From positions 1 to 6,780 of the forward strand of contig QNYP01000166.1 of assembly GCA_003978675.1 (NCBI GenBank): DNA of 6,780 bases. Reading direction: 5' to 3'. The position numbers and the translations under genes are program-made. The notes below the pieces were generated by a model. That model ran no database searches, was not told the DNA's origin, and saw nothing but the letters and a program-made list of their open reading frames with translations. This stretch comes from Hydrogenothermus sp. Its GTDB lineage: Bacteria > Aquificota > Aquificia > Aquificales > Hydrogenothermaceae. Shown here piece by piece: positions 1 through 6,157 of this stretch. The first letter of the stretch is position 1; each line of letters begins with the position of its first letter.

Positions 1-279
1 TTTGGAACTGCTTATTATTTAAGGGAAGATATAAAGGTGAATGGAGATGAAGGTAGAATTTTAGTTTCAAAAATGAAAGAGAATCCACCGAAAGAGTTTG
101 CAGGACAAAAAATAAAAGAAGTAGATTTAACAGATGGTGTAAAATTAATCTTCGATGATGATAGTTGGATATTATTTAGAGCTTCTGGAACAGAGCCAGT
201 TTTAAGAATATATGTAGAAACTCCCGAAAAGGATAAAACAAGGCAGTTTTTAGAAACTGCAAAGGAGCTTATTAAATAA
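1..279 (+). CDS. Phosphohexomutase (phosphoglucomutase/phosphomannomutase), C-terminal part
   Basis: The reading frame is open from base 1 to the TAA at 277-279, so this is the last 92 codons of a longer gene whose start lies outside the window; the family is usually about 450-500 residues. Near the end is RASGTEPVLRIYVE, the phosphate-binding loop of domain 4 in the alpha-D-phosphohexomutase superfamily (R-x-SGTEP then R), preceded by DGVKLIFDDDSWILF, which matches the usual 'dG.k..f.dgsW.l.R' strand pair. The first residues (FGTAYYLREDIKV) resemble the end of domain 3. These cytosolic enzymes interconvert hexose 1- and 6-phosphates through a phosphoserine and Mg2+; the serine loop is off the window. 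The substrate (glucose, mannose or glucosamine phosphate) cannot be told from this fragment. The GTG at 37 is internal, not a start. Confidence 0.9.
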   Translation, partial: FGTAYYLREDIKVNGDEGRILVSKMKENPPKEFAGQKIKEVDLTDGVKLIFDDDSWILFRASGTEPVLRIYVETPEKDKTRQFLETAKELIK

Positions 280-284
280 TAAAA

Positions 285-307
285 ATTAAATCAATTTAAT
301 CTTTTTT
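285..307 (+). terminator. Possible weak terminator: A/T-only hairpin plus T run
   Basis: ATTAAA (285-290) and TTTAAT (295-300) pair perfectly around a TCAA loop and are followed by C and six T (302-307). The layout is that of an intrinsic terminator, a few bases after the phosphohexomutase stop. The stem has no G-C pair, so it should be very weak, especially at high temperature. TTTAAT at 295-300 could equally be part of a -10 element, although no good -35 is seen about 17 bp upstream. Treat as tentative. Confidence 0.22.
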
Positions 308-310
308 AGA

Positions 311-316
311 AGGAGG
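311..316 (+). promoter_or_regulatory. Strong Shine-Dalgarno site for the acidic protein gene
   Basis: AGGAGG at 311-316 lies 5 bases before the ATG at 322. It is the best Shine-Dalgarno match in the window and fixes the start of the 133-residue gene. It suggests high translation initiation on a new or readthrough transcript entering the 322-2769 cluster. Confidence 0.8.
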
Positions 317-321
317 GGAAT

Positions 322-723
322 ATGGAAGAACATATTTATCAACCTTACGATGTTAGAATGGCAGAAGATGGAGAAATTGTAGCTATTGTTGAGCCTGACA
401 GTTATTTAAAAGAAATGATAGAAAACAAAGAAAGTTGTTTTGAACTAGAAATAGATGTAGATTACGATGAGGAAGAAAATGAAGCATTTTTAATGATAAG
501 TTTACATAAAGATAATGGTCAAATATTTATGGCCTTTCCTTATGGAGAAGCCTGGGATGCCCTAATAGAAAAAGGAACTATCACAGTTGCATTAATAAGT
601 CCTTTAGATTTAGAAAATGGTAATGTAGCTGATGCTATAACTTTAAGTTTAGATTTAGACGATTTTGACAGGGGTTTTATTGAAGGTGCATCTAAAATGT
701 GGGAAGCAATAGCAGAAGAGTAA
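322..723 (+). CDS. Very acidic small protein of unknown function
   Basis: I do not recognise this 133-residue protein. It has 35 Asp/Glu against 7 Lys/Arg, no signal peptide, no transmembrane stretch and one cysteine (Cys39), so it should be soluble, cytosolic and of very low pI. Acidic clusters lie at residues 41-54 (DVDYDEEENE in the middle) and 111-116 (DLDDFD). Between them are hydrophobic segments with beta-like alternation (FLMISLH, QIFMAFPYG, TITVALISPL), and a helical tail ends in MWEAIAEE, so it looks like a compact alpha/beta domain, not a disordered acidic tail. The start is set by AGGAGG 5 bases upstream. It is the first gene of a cluster with a thioesterase 4 bases downstream and a chemoreceptor. 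Coding is convincing from the strong ribosome binding site, the normal codon use and the tight spacing; function cannot be assigned. Confidence 0.85.
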   Translation: MEEHIYQPYDVRMAEDGEIVAIVEPDSYLKEMIENKESCFELEIDVDYDEEENEAFLMISLHKDNGQIFMAFPYGEAWDALIEKGTITVALISPLDLENGNVADAITLSLDLDDFDRGFIEGASKMWEAIAEE

Positions 724-727
724 TCTA

Positions 728-1138
728 ATGAAAGAAGTTATATACAAGAGAAAAGTAAATTTTTACGAAACTGACGCACAGGGAATTGTTCATCATTCAA
801 ATTATCCAAGGTATTTTGAAGAAGCAAGAGTATATTTCCTAGAAAAAAATAATTTCCCTTACCATTTAGTTAGAAATGAACTTAATATTGACATTGTTTT
901 ATTAGAACTTACTGTTAAATACAGAAAATTTTTACAATTTGGAGATGTCTTTGAAATAAGAACAAAAGTCTGCTTTGAAAATAAATACTACTTTAGTTTT
1001 GAATACGAAGTCTTAAAAGAAAACAACATAATATGCACAGGATACACTAAACATTGCTGTATAGATAGAAGTTCTAAAAAACTAAAAAGGATACCGAAAC
1101 AGTTAGCAAATATCATAAATAAGGGGAAAGACCCATGA
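728..1138 (+). CDS. Acyl-CoA thioesterase, YbgC/4-hydroxybenzoyl-CoA thioesterase family (hotdog fold)
   Basis: The 136 residues match the usual length of a single-hotdog thioesterase. The N-terminal YETDAQGIVHHSNYPRYFEE (residues 13-32) is the family signature, equivalent to 'yeDTDagGvVyhanYl.f.E.aR' in YbgC. Asp16 aligns with the catalytic aspartate of 4-hydroxybenzoyl-CoA thioesterase and His23 with the conserved YbgC histidine. Central strands follow (VKYRKFLQFGDVFEIRT), including the typical 'y..p...gD.v.v.t' pattern. Such enzymes hydrolyse acyl-CoA thioesters in the cytosol, usually as tetramers; in proteobacteria YbgC sits with Tol-Pal, but no tol genes are here. ATG at 728 follows the upstream stop by 4 bases, with a modest GAAGAG site at 715-720, so translation is probably coupled. 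Its TGA overlaps the chemoreceptor start as ATGA. Family confidence is high; the substrate is unknown. Confidence 0.9.
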   Translation: MKEVIYKRKVNFYETDAQGIVHHSNYPRYFEEARVYFLEKNNFPYHLVRNELNIDIVLLELTVKYRKFLQFGDVFEIRTKVCFENKYYFSFEYEVLKENNIICTGYTKHCCIDRSSKKLKRIPKQLANIINKGKDP

Positions 1139-2769
1139 TAGAGTTATTAAGAAAAATAACAATAAAAGCAAAACTAAAACTAATCTTAACAATTATCTTG
1201 ATTTCCTACCTACTTATGGCAGCTATAACCATAAAGCACTTAAACAAAATTGAAACTAAAGTAAATCTCCTTGAAGAAAAAACAGTAAAGGGACATGTGC
1301 TAGTTTTGGATATTAATAGACACATGAACTATGTAAGCAGATTAACAAGAAATATAATGCTAGGCTCAAATTATGAAAAAGATATGAAAAAATTAGAAGA
1401 TAGAATAAGAAAAATAGAAAAAGGATTTAAAGAACTTGAAAAAACTGCTCTATTGGAAAACGAATTAAAGCTAATAAAAAAAGCCAAAAAAACAGCTTTA
1501 GCTTTTGTTTATGATGGATATGAGTTAATGAAATCTTTAAAAAATGTTCCCAAAAAAGAAAGATACAAGGCTTATGAAATTTATCATAAAAGGGCTACCC
1601 CCTTAGCAGAAGAAGCTAGAAAATATTTTCCTAAAGTTGCAAAATTAAAAGAAAAAATATATCTACAAGGTTTTAAAGATGCAAAAAATACAATTGAGAA
1701 TGTAAAAAATGTTATATATTTAGGAGTTGTATTCTCATTAGTAATAATAATAGGGCTTATTTTAGGAATTATTATATCCATATCTAAACCTATAGATAGA
1801 TTTGTAGAAAGTTTTGCTAGATCTGCTAAAGGAGATCTTACTGTTAGAATGAGAGATAACTCAAATGATGAAGTTGGTATTCTTTCAAGGTATTTTGATA
1901 AATTTATGGATTCTATAGATATGATTTTTAAAAAGGTCAAAGACAACATATCTCTAGTATTTGATAGTGCCACATTTTTGAAAAAAGAAGGAGAGAATTT
2001 ATATAAGATGAGTTCTATTCAGGAGGAAAAAGTTAAAGAAATTGTTGAAAATATGACAATCCTTAACTCTTCTGCAAAAACCATAAATGAAAATGTTAAT
2101 ACAGTTTTAGCAAAAGCTACACAGGATACGATGGATAAAACACAGGAAGGAAAAGAAAGCATTAATCTAACTATAGAAAAAATAAAAATTATAGAAGAAA
2201 AAGCAAAATCTTTAGCTAAAAAAATAGAAAATTTAGCTTCATCTTCAGAAGAAATAGAAAAGATTACAACAGTTATTAATGAACTTGCAAATCAAACAAA
2301 CTTGCTTGCATTAAATGCTGCAATAGAAGCAGCAAGGGCTGGAGAGTATGGTAGAGGCTTTGCAGTTGTTGCTGATGAAGTTAGAAACCTTGCAGAAAGA
2401 ACAAGAAAAGCTACGGAAGAAATAAATGAAATTATAGAAAAACTTCAAGAAGACACAGTAAAAGCACAAAAAGAAATGCTCGAGGCCAAGGAAAAAGTTG
2501 AGGAAGGAGTAGAAACAGCAGATCATACAAAGGAAATTTTTGATGAAATTGTAGAAAAAATAGAAATTGTAAATGAAGTTGGAGATAAAATAAGAGCGGA
2601 AGTATCAAAAGAAAATGAAGTAATATCTAAAATTACAAGTGATATAAATGTATTCTCCGAAGAAATGCAAAAAACTAATGAATCTGCCAAACAAATACTA
2701 CAAACTATTAATGACTTAGAAAAAAGCACAGAAGAACTTGTAAAAATGTTACAGCAGTTTAAAACTTAA
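1135..2769 (+). CDS. Methyl-accepting chemotaxis protein (transmembrane chemoreceptor)
   Basis: This 544-residue receptor has the classic order. A short basic cytoplasmic start is followed by TM1 (about 13-33), an extracytoplasmic region of about 158 residues (34-192), and TM2 (about 193-216). The outer region is Lys/Glu-rich, almost entirely helical and resembles a four-helix-bundle (4HB-like) sensor; no PAS/Cache motif is seen. HAMP follows (about 217-269, with KPI at 218-220 and DEVG at 245-248), then a coiled-coil signalling domain. The hairpin tip is unmistakable: QTNLLALNAAIEAARAGE (387-404) then GRGFAVVADEVRNLAERT, the CheA/CheW-binding region. About 125 residues separate HAMP from the tip and about 145 follow it, close to the E. 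coli Tsr spacing. There is no C-terminal CheR/CheB-tethering pentapeptide. AAGGGG at 1121-1126, 8 bases before the ATG, and the ATGA overlap fix the start. The ligand is unknown, and no che genes are in the window. Confidence 0.96.
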   Translation: MIELLRKITIKAKLKLILTIILISYLLMAAITIKHLNKIETKVNLLEEKTVKGHVLVLDINRHMNYVSRLTRNIMLGSNYEKDMKKLEDRIRKIEKGFKELEKTALLENELKLIKKAKKTALAFVYDGYELMKSLKNVPKKERYKAYEIYHKRATPLAEEARKYFPKVAKLKEKIYLQGFKDAKNTIENVKNVIYLGVVFSLVIIIGLILGIIISISKPIDRFVESFARSAKGDLTVRMRDNSNDEVGILSRYFDKFMDSIDMIFKKVKDNISLVFDSATFLKKEGENLYKMSSIQEEKVKEIVENMTILNSSAKTINENVNTVLAKATQDTMDKTQEGKESINLTIEKIKIIEEKAKSLAKKIENLASSSEEIEKITTVINELANQTNLLALNAAIEAARAGEYGRGFAVVADEVRNLAERTRKATEEINEIIEKLQEDTVKAQKEMLEAKEKVEEGVETADHTKEIFDEIVEKIEIVNEVGDKIRAEVSKENEVISKITSDINVFSEEMQKTNESAKQILQTINDLEKSTEELVKMLQQFKT

Positions 2770-2770
2770 A

Positions 2771-2858
2771 TGGTGCCCAGGGTGGGAGTCGAACCCACAC
2801 GCCCGTTAAGGGCACTGTCCCCTCAAGACAGCGCGTCTGCCGATTCCGCCACCTGGGC
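2771..2858 (-). tRNA. tRNA-Leu, anticodon GAG, CCA encoded
   Basis: The - strand folds as a complete class II tRNA. The acceptor stem is GCCCAGG/CCTGGGC (7 perfect pairs), with a short GCG/CGC D stem and a GG-containing D loop. The anticodon stem CTGTC/GACAG holds loop TTGAGGG, giving anticodon GAG (+ strand 2822-2824), which reads leucine codons CUC and CUU. The long variable arm has stem GCCC/GGGC and loop TTAAC. The T arm is GTGGG/CCCAC with loop TTCGACT, followed by discriminator A and an encoded CCA (2771-2773). The long variable arm and A73 agree with leucine identity. Of 88 bases 59 are G or C, against a very AT-rich surround, as expected for a thermophile's structural RNA. The 3' end lies one base from the chemoreceptor stop codon on the other strand. 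Confidence 0.97.
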
Positions 2859-2872
2859 AGTTAGAGAAAATA

Positions 2873-2901
2873 ATTATATTTGAAAGGTATAAAAATTGCA
2901 A
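2873..2901 (-). promoter_or_regulatory. Sigma-70-like promoter for tRNA-Leu
   Basis: Read on the - strand, TTGCAA (+ coordinates 2896-2901; 4 of 6 matches to TTGACA) is followed after exactly 17 bp by a perfect TATAAT (2873-2878). A start about 7 bases on, near 2866, would give a 5' leader of only a few bases before the mature tRNA end at 2858. No other promoter is needed for this tRNA. The -35 hexamer is self-complementary and coincides with the TTG start codon and first CAA codon of the + strand gene. Elements are read directly; activity is inferred. Confidence 0.6.
2882..2887 (+). promoter_or_regulatory. Shine-Dalgarno site supporting a TTG start
   Basis: GAAAGG at 2882-2887 lies 8 bases before the TTG at 2896. 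An in-frame TAA at 2890-2892 rules out any earlier start, and the first in-frame ATG codon comes only around residue 317, far inside the protein. TTG is therefore the only reasonable initiation codon. This site lies in the spacer of the oppositely directed tRNA promoter. Confidence 0.7.
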
Positions 2902-5487
2902 GTTATTTTTTTAGTAGAAGGTAGTGATTTAGATTCTTTATCATCTGCAGTTGCTTACTGTATTTTAAATGAAAATAGCTATATAAGTTTACCTGACAAT
3001 TATTCAAAAACTGTCAAATTAGCACTATCAATATTTAAAAAAGAGATAAAAATAATAAAAAAAATTCCCCCAAATATAGAAAAGGCAATTTTTGTTGATA
3101 CATCTTCCATAGAAAAAATAAAAACCACTATAGAAAAACACAACCTAGATTTTGAAAATACTCAAATTGAAATATTTGACCATCATACAGTAGAAAAAAT
3201 TAAAAATAAAAATCTTCCATCTAACGTAAAATATAATTTGTTTTCATACGGAGCTTGCACGACACATTTTGTTTTTGAAATAGAAAAGAAAAGCATAACT
3301 TTAACAAAACAACAGGCAACATTAATAGCATTAGGAATATATGAAGACACAGGAAGCTTTAGATATGCAGGAACAACTCCTGAAGATATAAAAGCTCTTT
3401 ATATACTTTCAAAATTTGGTTTAGACTACGATATTATCAATCAAATATTAACAAAAAAATTTGATGAAAAAACCTTACATATTTTAGAAAATTTAATTGA
3501 TAACCTTCAAATTTCTTTTGTAAATGGTCAAAAAATAGGTCTATCTTTAACCTATATTAACGATTATGTACCAGATATTTCATCTTATTTCAATAATATA
3601 AAGGAGTTTTCACAACTTGATGCAGTTTTCGCAGTTTTATCAACAAAAAATAAGAATTTTATAATAGGAAGATCTAATAATGATGAAATAAATGTAGGAT
3701 ATATTTTGTCTTTTCTTGGAGGGGGAGGTCATAAAAGAGCTGGTAGTGCAACTGTTAAAGGGCTTACCGGAAATGAAACCATTGAACACCTACATACAAT
3801 CATAGATAACATACTTGGCAAAAGCCAAAAAGTAGAAGATATTATGCATAAAAATTTCTGTGTAGTCTCTAAAGATACAAAAATTATTGACTTAAAAGAT
3901 ATAAAAACTCCTATATGTATTGTTGTTGATAAAAATGAAAAATTTTTAGGAATTATCTTTGAAAAAAATATAAAATACGCTATAAAACACAATTTAGAAA
4001 ATCTTACAGCTTTTGACTTTGCAATATCTGATATATATACTCTCTCCCCTAAACAAAAAATTTCAGAAGTGGAAAAACAGATATTAACAGTTGCTCAAGA
4101 AATTTTCCCAGTTTTAGATAGGCAAAAACCAGTAGGGATAGTTTCAAAAATAGACATAATAAAAGCCTTACACTCAAGTGAATTTGATTCTGAAAAAGAG
4201 GTCTTTATATCAAGAAGGAGAATAATCCCAAAACACTACGATTTTAGAAAAAAATTAGAAAAGTTTTTTGATAAAAAAATAATCAATATTCTAAACAATC
4301 TAGGAGAACTAGCAAAAAAACTAAATATGAGAGCTTACCTAGTTGGTGGAATTGTTAGAGATATTATTTTAAATAGAGAAAATTTGGATATAGACATAAT
4401 CGTAGAAGGAGATGCTATAAAACTAGCAAAAGAGTTTGCAAAACAAAACAACTACTCATTTCATAAATTTGATGAATTTTTAACAGCAAATGTAAAAACA
4501 AAAGATGGCTTAAAAATAGATTTTGCAACAGCTAGAAAAGAAATATACGAGTATCCGGGGGCATACCCAAAGGTAAAAAAAGCCAGCATAAAAGAAGATT
4601 TATTCAGACGAGATTTTACAATAAATACATTAGCAATAGATATAACAGCAGATAATTTTGGAATAATGTTAGATTACTTTAATGGATACAAAGATATAAA
4701 AGACAAAGTTATAAGAATTCTTCATCAATTATCATTTATAGAAGACCCAATAAGAATTCTACGGGCAGTTAGATTTGCAGGTAGATTTAATTTTAAAATT
4801 GGAAAAACAACAGAAAAATTATTAAAAATTGCAGTTGACCAAAAACTTTTAAATGTGGCTCCAACAGGTAGGATAAACCTTGAGCTAAATTTAACTTTTA
4901 ATGAAGCTAAAGTCATTGAAATTATTAATTTAATGGACAAATACAAAATCTTACATAGTTTATTTCCCAACTTTTTCTTGTCAGAAGAGAAAAAAGAGTT
5001 TTTAGAAAAAGTAAAAAATCATATAACTATGTTTGAGGAATTTTTCTTACAAAAAATTGACAATCCAAAAGTTTACTTAACTGTTCTACTTTACCATCTG
5101 CCTCTTGAAGTATCTTATCAAGTATTAAAAAAATACCACTTTGAAAATGTATTTAAAACTTTAGAAGAATTTTTATCAGTAATAAATAAAATAAAACCAC
5201 AGCAGAAACCCAGTGAAATTTATGAAATTATAAAAAATTTATCAAAAGAAACAAAAGTTTTAATTGTTTCTTACTTTGACGAAGAATTATCTAAAAAAAT
5301 TATAGATATACTCAAAAAAATTGAAGAAAAAAAACTAATAATCAGTGGAAAAGACCTAAAAAGTTTAGGATTAAAACCTTCTCCGAAATTTGCAGAAATC
5401 ATAGATACAGTCTTTAAGGCTTATCTAGATGGGAAAATAAAAGATAAAAAAGAAGCAAAAAAGTTTGTAAAACGAAATTTTATTTGA
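2896..5487 (+). CDS. tRNA nucleotidyltransferase (A-adding or CCA-adding type) with DHH phosphoesterase and CBS domains
   Basis: Three modules are visible in 863 residues. (1) DHH phosphoesterase, about 1-290: DLD (11-13), VDTSS (67-71), DHH (95-97), EDTGSF (150-155) and the DHHA1 glycine loop GGGGHKRAGSA (275-285). (2) CBS pair, about 313-428: VEDIM opens the first, which looks shortened, and PVGIVSKIDIIKAL closes the second. (3) Class II nucleotidyltransferase head, about 478-640: VGGIVRD (483-489), catalytic DID (498-500), RRDFTINTLAID (571-582), EDPIRILRAVRFAGRF (616-631) and GRINLEL (658-664), then a divergent helical tail. This architecture matches the long A-adding enzyme of Aquifex, which works with a separate CC-adding enzyme to build or repair the tRNA 3' CCA; deltaproteobacteria have similar fusions. 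Sequence alone cannot exclude full CCA addition or poly(A) polymerase activity. The motif I histidine of DHH enzymes appears replaced by Val7. The TTG start is forced by an upstream TAA. An OmpR-type regulator gene follows 13 bases later. Confidence 0.93.
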   Translation: MQVIFLVEGSDLDSLSSAVAYCILNENSYISLPDNYSKTVKLALSIFKKEIKIIKKIPPNIEKAIFVDTSSIEKIKTTIEKHNLDFENTQIEIFDHHTVEKIKNKNLPSNVKYNLFSYGACTTHFVFEIEKKSITLTKQQATLIALGIYEDTGSFRYAGTTPEDIKALYILSKFGLDYDIINQILTKKFDEKTLHILENLIDNLQISFVNGQKIGLSLTYINDYVPDISSYFNNIKEFSQLDAVFAVLSTKNKNFIIGRSNNDEINVGYILSFLGGGGHKRAGSATVKGLTGNETIEHLHTIIDNILGKSQKVEDIMHKNFCVVSKDTKIIDLKDIKTPICIVVDKNEKFLGIIFEKNIKYAIKHNLENLTAFDFAISDIYTLSPKQKISEVEKQILTVAQEIFPVLDRQKPVGIVSKIDIIKALHSSEFDSEKEVFISRRRIIPKHYDFRKKLEKFFDKKIINILNNLGELAKKLNMRAYLVGGIVRDIILNRENLDIDIIVEGDAIKLAKEFAKQNNYSFHKFDEFLTANVKTKDGLKIDFATARKEIYEYPGAYPKVKKASIKEDLFRRDFTINTLAIDITADNFGIMLDYFNGYKDIKDKVIRILHQLSFIEDPIRILRAVRFAGRFNFKIGKTTEKLLKIAVDQKLLNVAPTGRINLELNLTFNEAKVIEIINLMDKYKILHSLFPNFFLSEEKKEFLEKVKNHITMFEEFFLQKIDNPKVYLTVLLYHLPLEVSYQVLKKYHFENVFKTLEEFLSVINKIKPQQKPSEIYEIIKNLSKETKVLIVSYFDEELSKKIIDILKKIEEKKLIISGKDLKSLGLKPSPKFAEIIDTVFKAYLDGKIKDKKEAKKFVKRNFI

Positions 5488-5500
5488 AATAATTAATAGT

Positions 5501-6157
5501 ATGAAGATACTAATCATAGAAGACAATGTAGAGCTTCAGCATACGCTTAAAGAGATTTTTGAATTAGATAATTACATAGTAGAAACTGCTTCAGATGGAG
5601 AAGAAGGAATTCAGCTTGCTAAACTAACAGAACCAGATGTAATACTTCTTGATATTATGCTTCCTAAAATTGATGGCTTTCAGGTTTGCAAAATTCTAAG
5701 GGAAAAAGGAATAAATACCCCAATATTAATGTTAACTGCAAAAGATACAACTAAAGACAAAGTAAAAGGATTAGATATAGGGGCAGATGATTACCTACCA
5801 AAACCCTTTGATATTGACGAACTTCTTGCTAGAGTTAGAGCATTAATAAGAAGAAATTCAGCACAAAAAACAGATATTTATAAAATTGGAGATTACACTT
5901 TTGATTTATCTGCAAAAAAAGTAGAAAAAAATGGAAAACCTATAGAACTCTCACAAAAACTATTTTGTATTTTAGAACAACTACTTAGAAACAGAGGAAA
6001 AGTTGTAAGCTATGAAACTCTTATGAATAAATGCTGGGATATAAATGATTATCCTACAAAGGAAACTGTTAGAGCACACATAAAACTACTTAGAAAAGCC
6101 TTAAATGATAAAGACCTTATCCAAAATGTTTCAGGGATGGGATACAAAATAGAATGA
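5501..6157 (+). CDS. OmpR/PhoB-family two-component response regulator
   Basis: At 218 residues this has the usual length. The receiver domain (1-about 115) shows the acidic pair Glu7-Asp8, the phosphoacceptor Asp51 in LLDIMLPKIDG, Thr79 in MLTAKD, Tyr98, and Lys101 in the LPKPF motif, so all catalytic and switch positions are intact. The C-terminal winged helix (about 126-218) has the OmpR pattern: ELSQKLFCILEQLLRNRG, then GKVVSYETLMNKCW, the recognition-helix segment TVRAHIKLLRKAL and the wing NVSGMGYKI. It should bind DNA as a dimer after phosphorylation by the kinase encoded next, with which it shares an ATGA overlap. The start ATG gives the normal MKILIIEDN opening, but the 13-base gap after the nucleotidyltransferase gene holds no recognisable Shine-Dalgarno sequence, so initiation may be coupled to the upstream gene. 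Target genes are not evident. Confidence 0.96.
   Translation: MKILIIEDNVELQHTLKEIFELDNYIVETASDGEEGIQLAKLTEPDVILLDIMLPKIDGFQVCKILREKGINTPILMLTAKDTTKDKVKGLDIGADDYLPKPFDIDELLARVRALIRRNSAQKTDIYKIGDYTFDLSAKKVEKNGKPIELSQKLFCILEQLLRNRGKVVSYETLMNKCWDINDYPTKETVRAHIKLLRKALNDKDLIQNVSGMGYKIE

Noticed and set aside
37..279. An 80-codon gene starting at GTG 37
   Set aside because: The frame is open to base 1 and the upstream residues continue the phosphohexomutase match, so the GTG is an internal valine codon.
1584..1973. Open frame of 129 codons on the - strand inside the chemoreceptor gene
   Set aside because: It lies fully opposite a strongly supported gene, has no recognisable motif or ribosome binding site, and its Ser/Leu/Ile/Phe-rich make-up is what antisense of a Lys/Glu-rich coiled coil produces.
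2311..2729. Two adjacent - strand open frames opposite the signalling domain
   Set aside because: They are Phe/Ser/Cys-rich shadows of the coiled-coil codons, overlap each other, and have no upstream signals.
2757..2767. Short inverted repeat AGTTTAAAACT as a terminator for the tRNA or chemoreceptor gene
   Set aside because: The stem is about 5 A/T-rich pairs with almost no loop and lacks a proper T tract on either strand.
2871..2893. A + strand promoter for the nucleotidyltransferase gene (TTATAT or TATAAA)
   Set aside because: TATAAA overlaps the region between ribosome binding site and start codon, and TTATAT has no plausible -35, which would fall in the tRNA acceptor stem. Readthrough from upstream is as likely.
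3729..3992. Open frame of 87 codons on the - strand in the nucleotidyltransferase gene
   Set aside because: Antisense to the CBS-coding region with no family resemblance or start signals. The same holds for the frame at 4725-4970.
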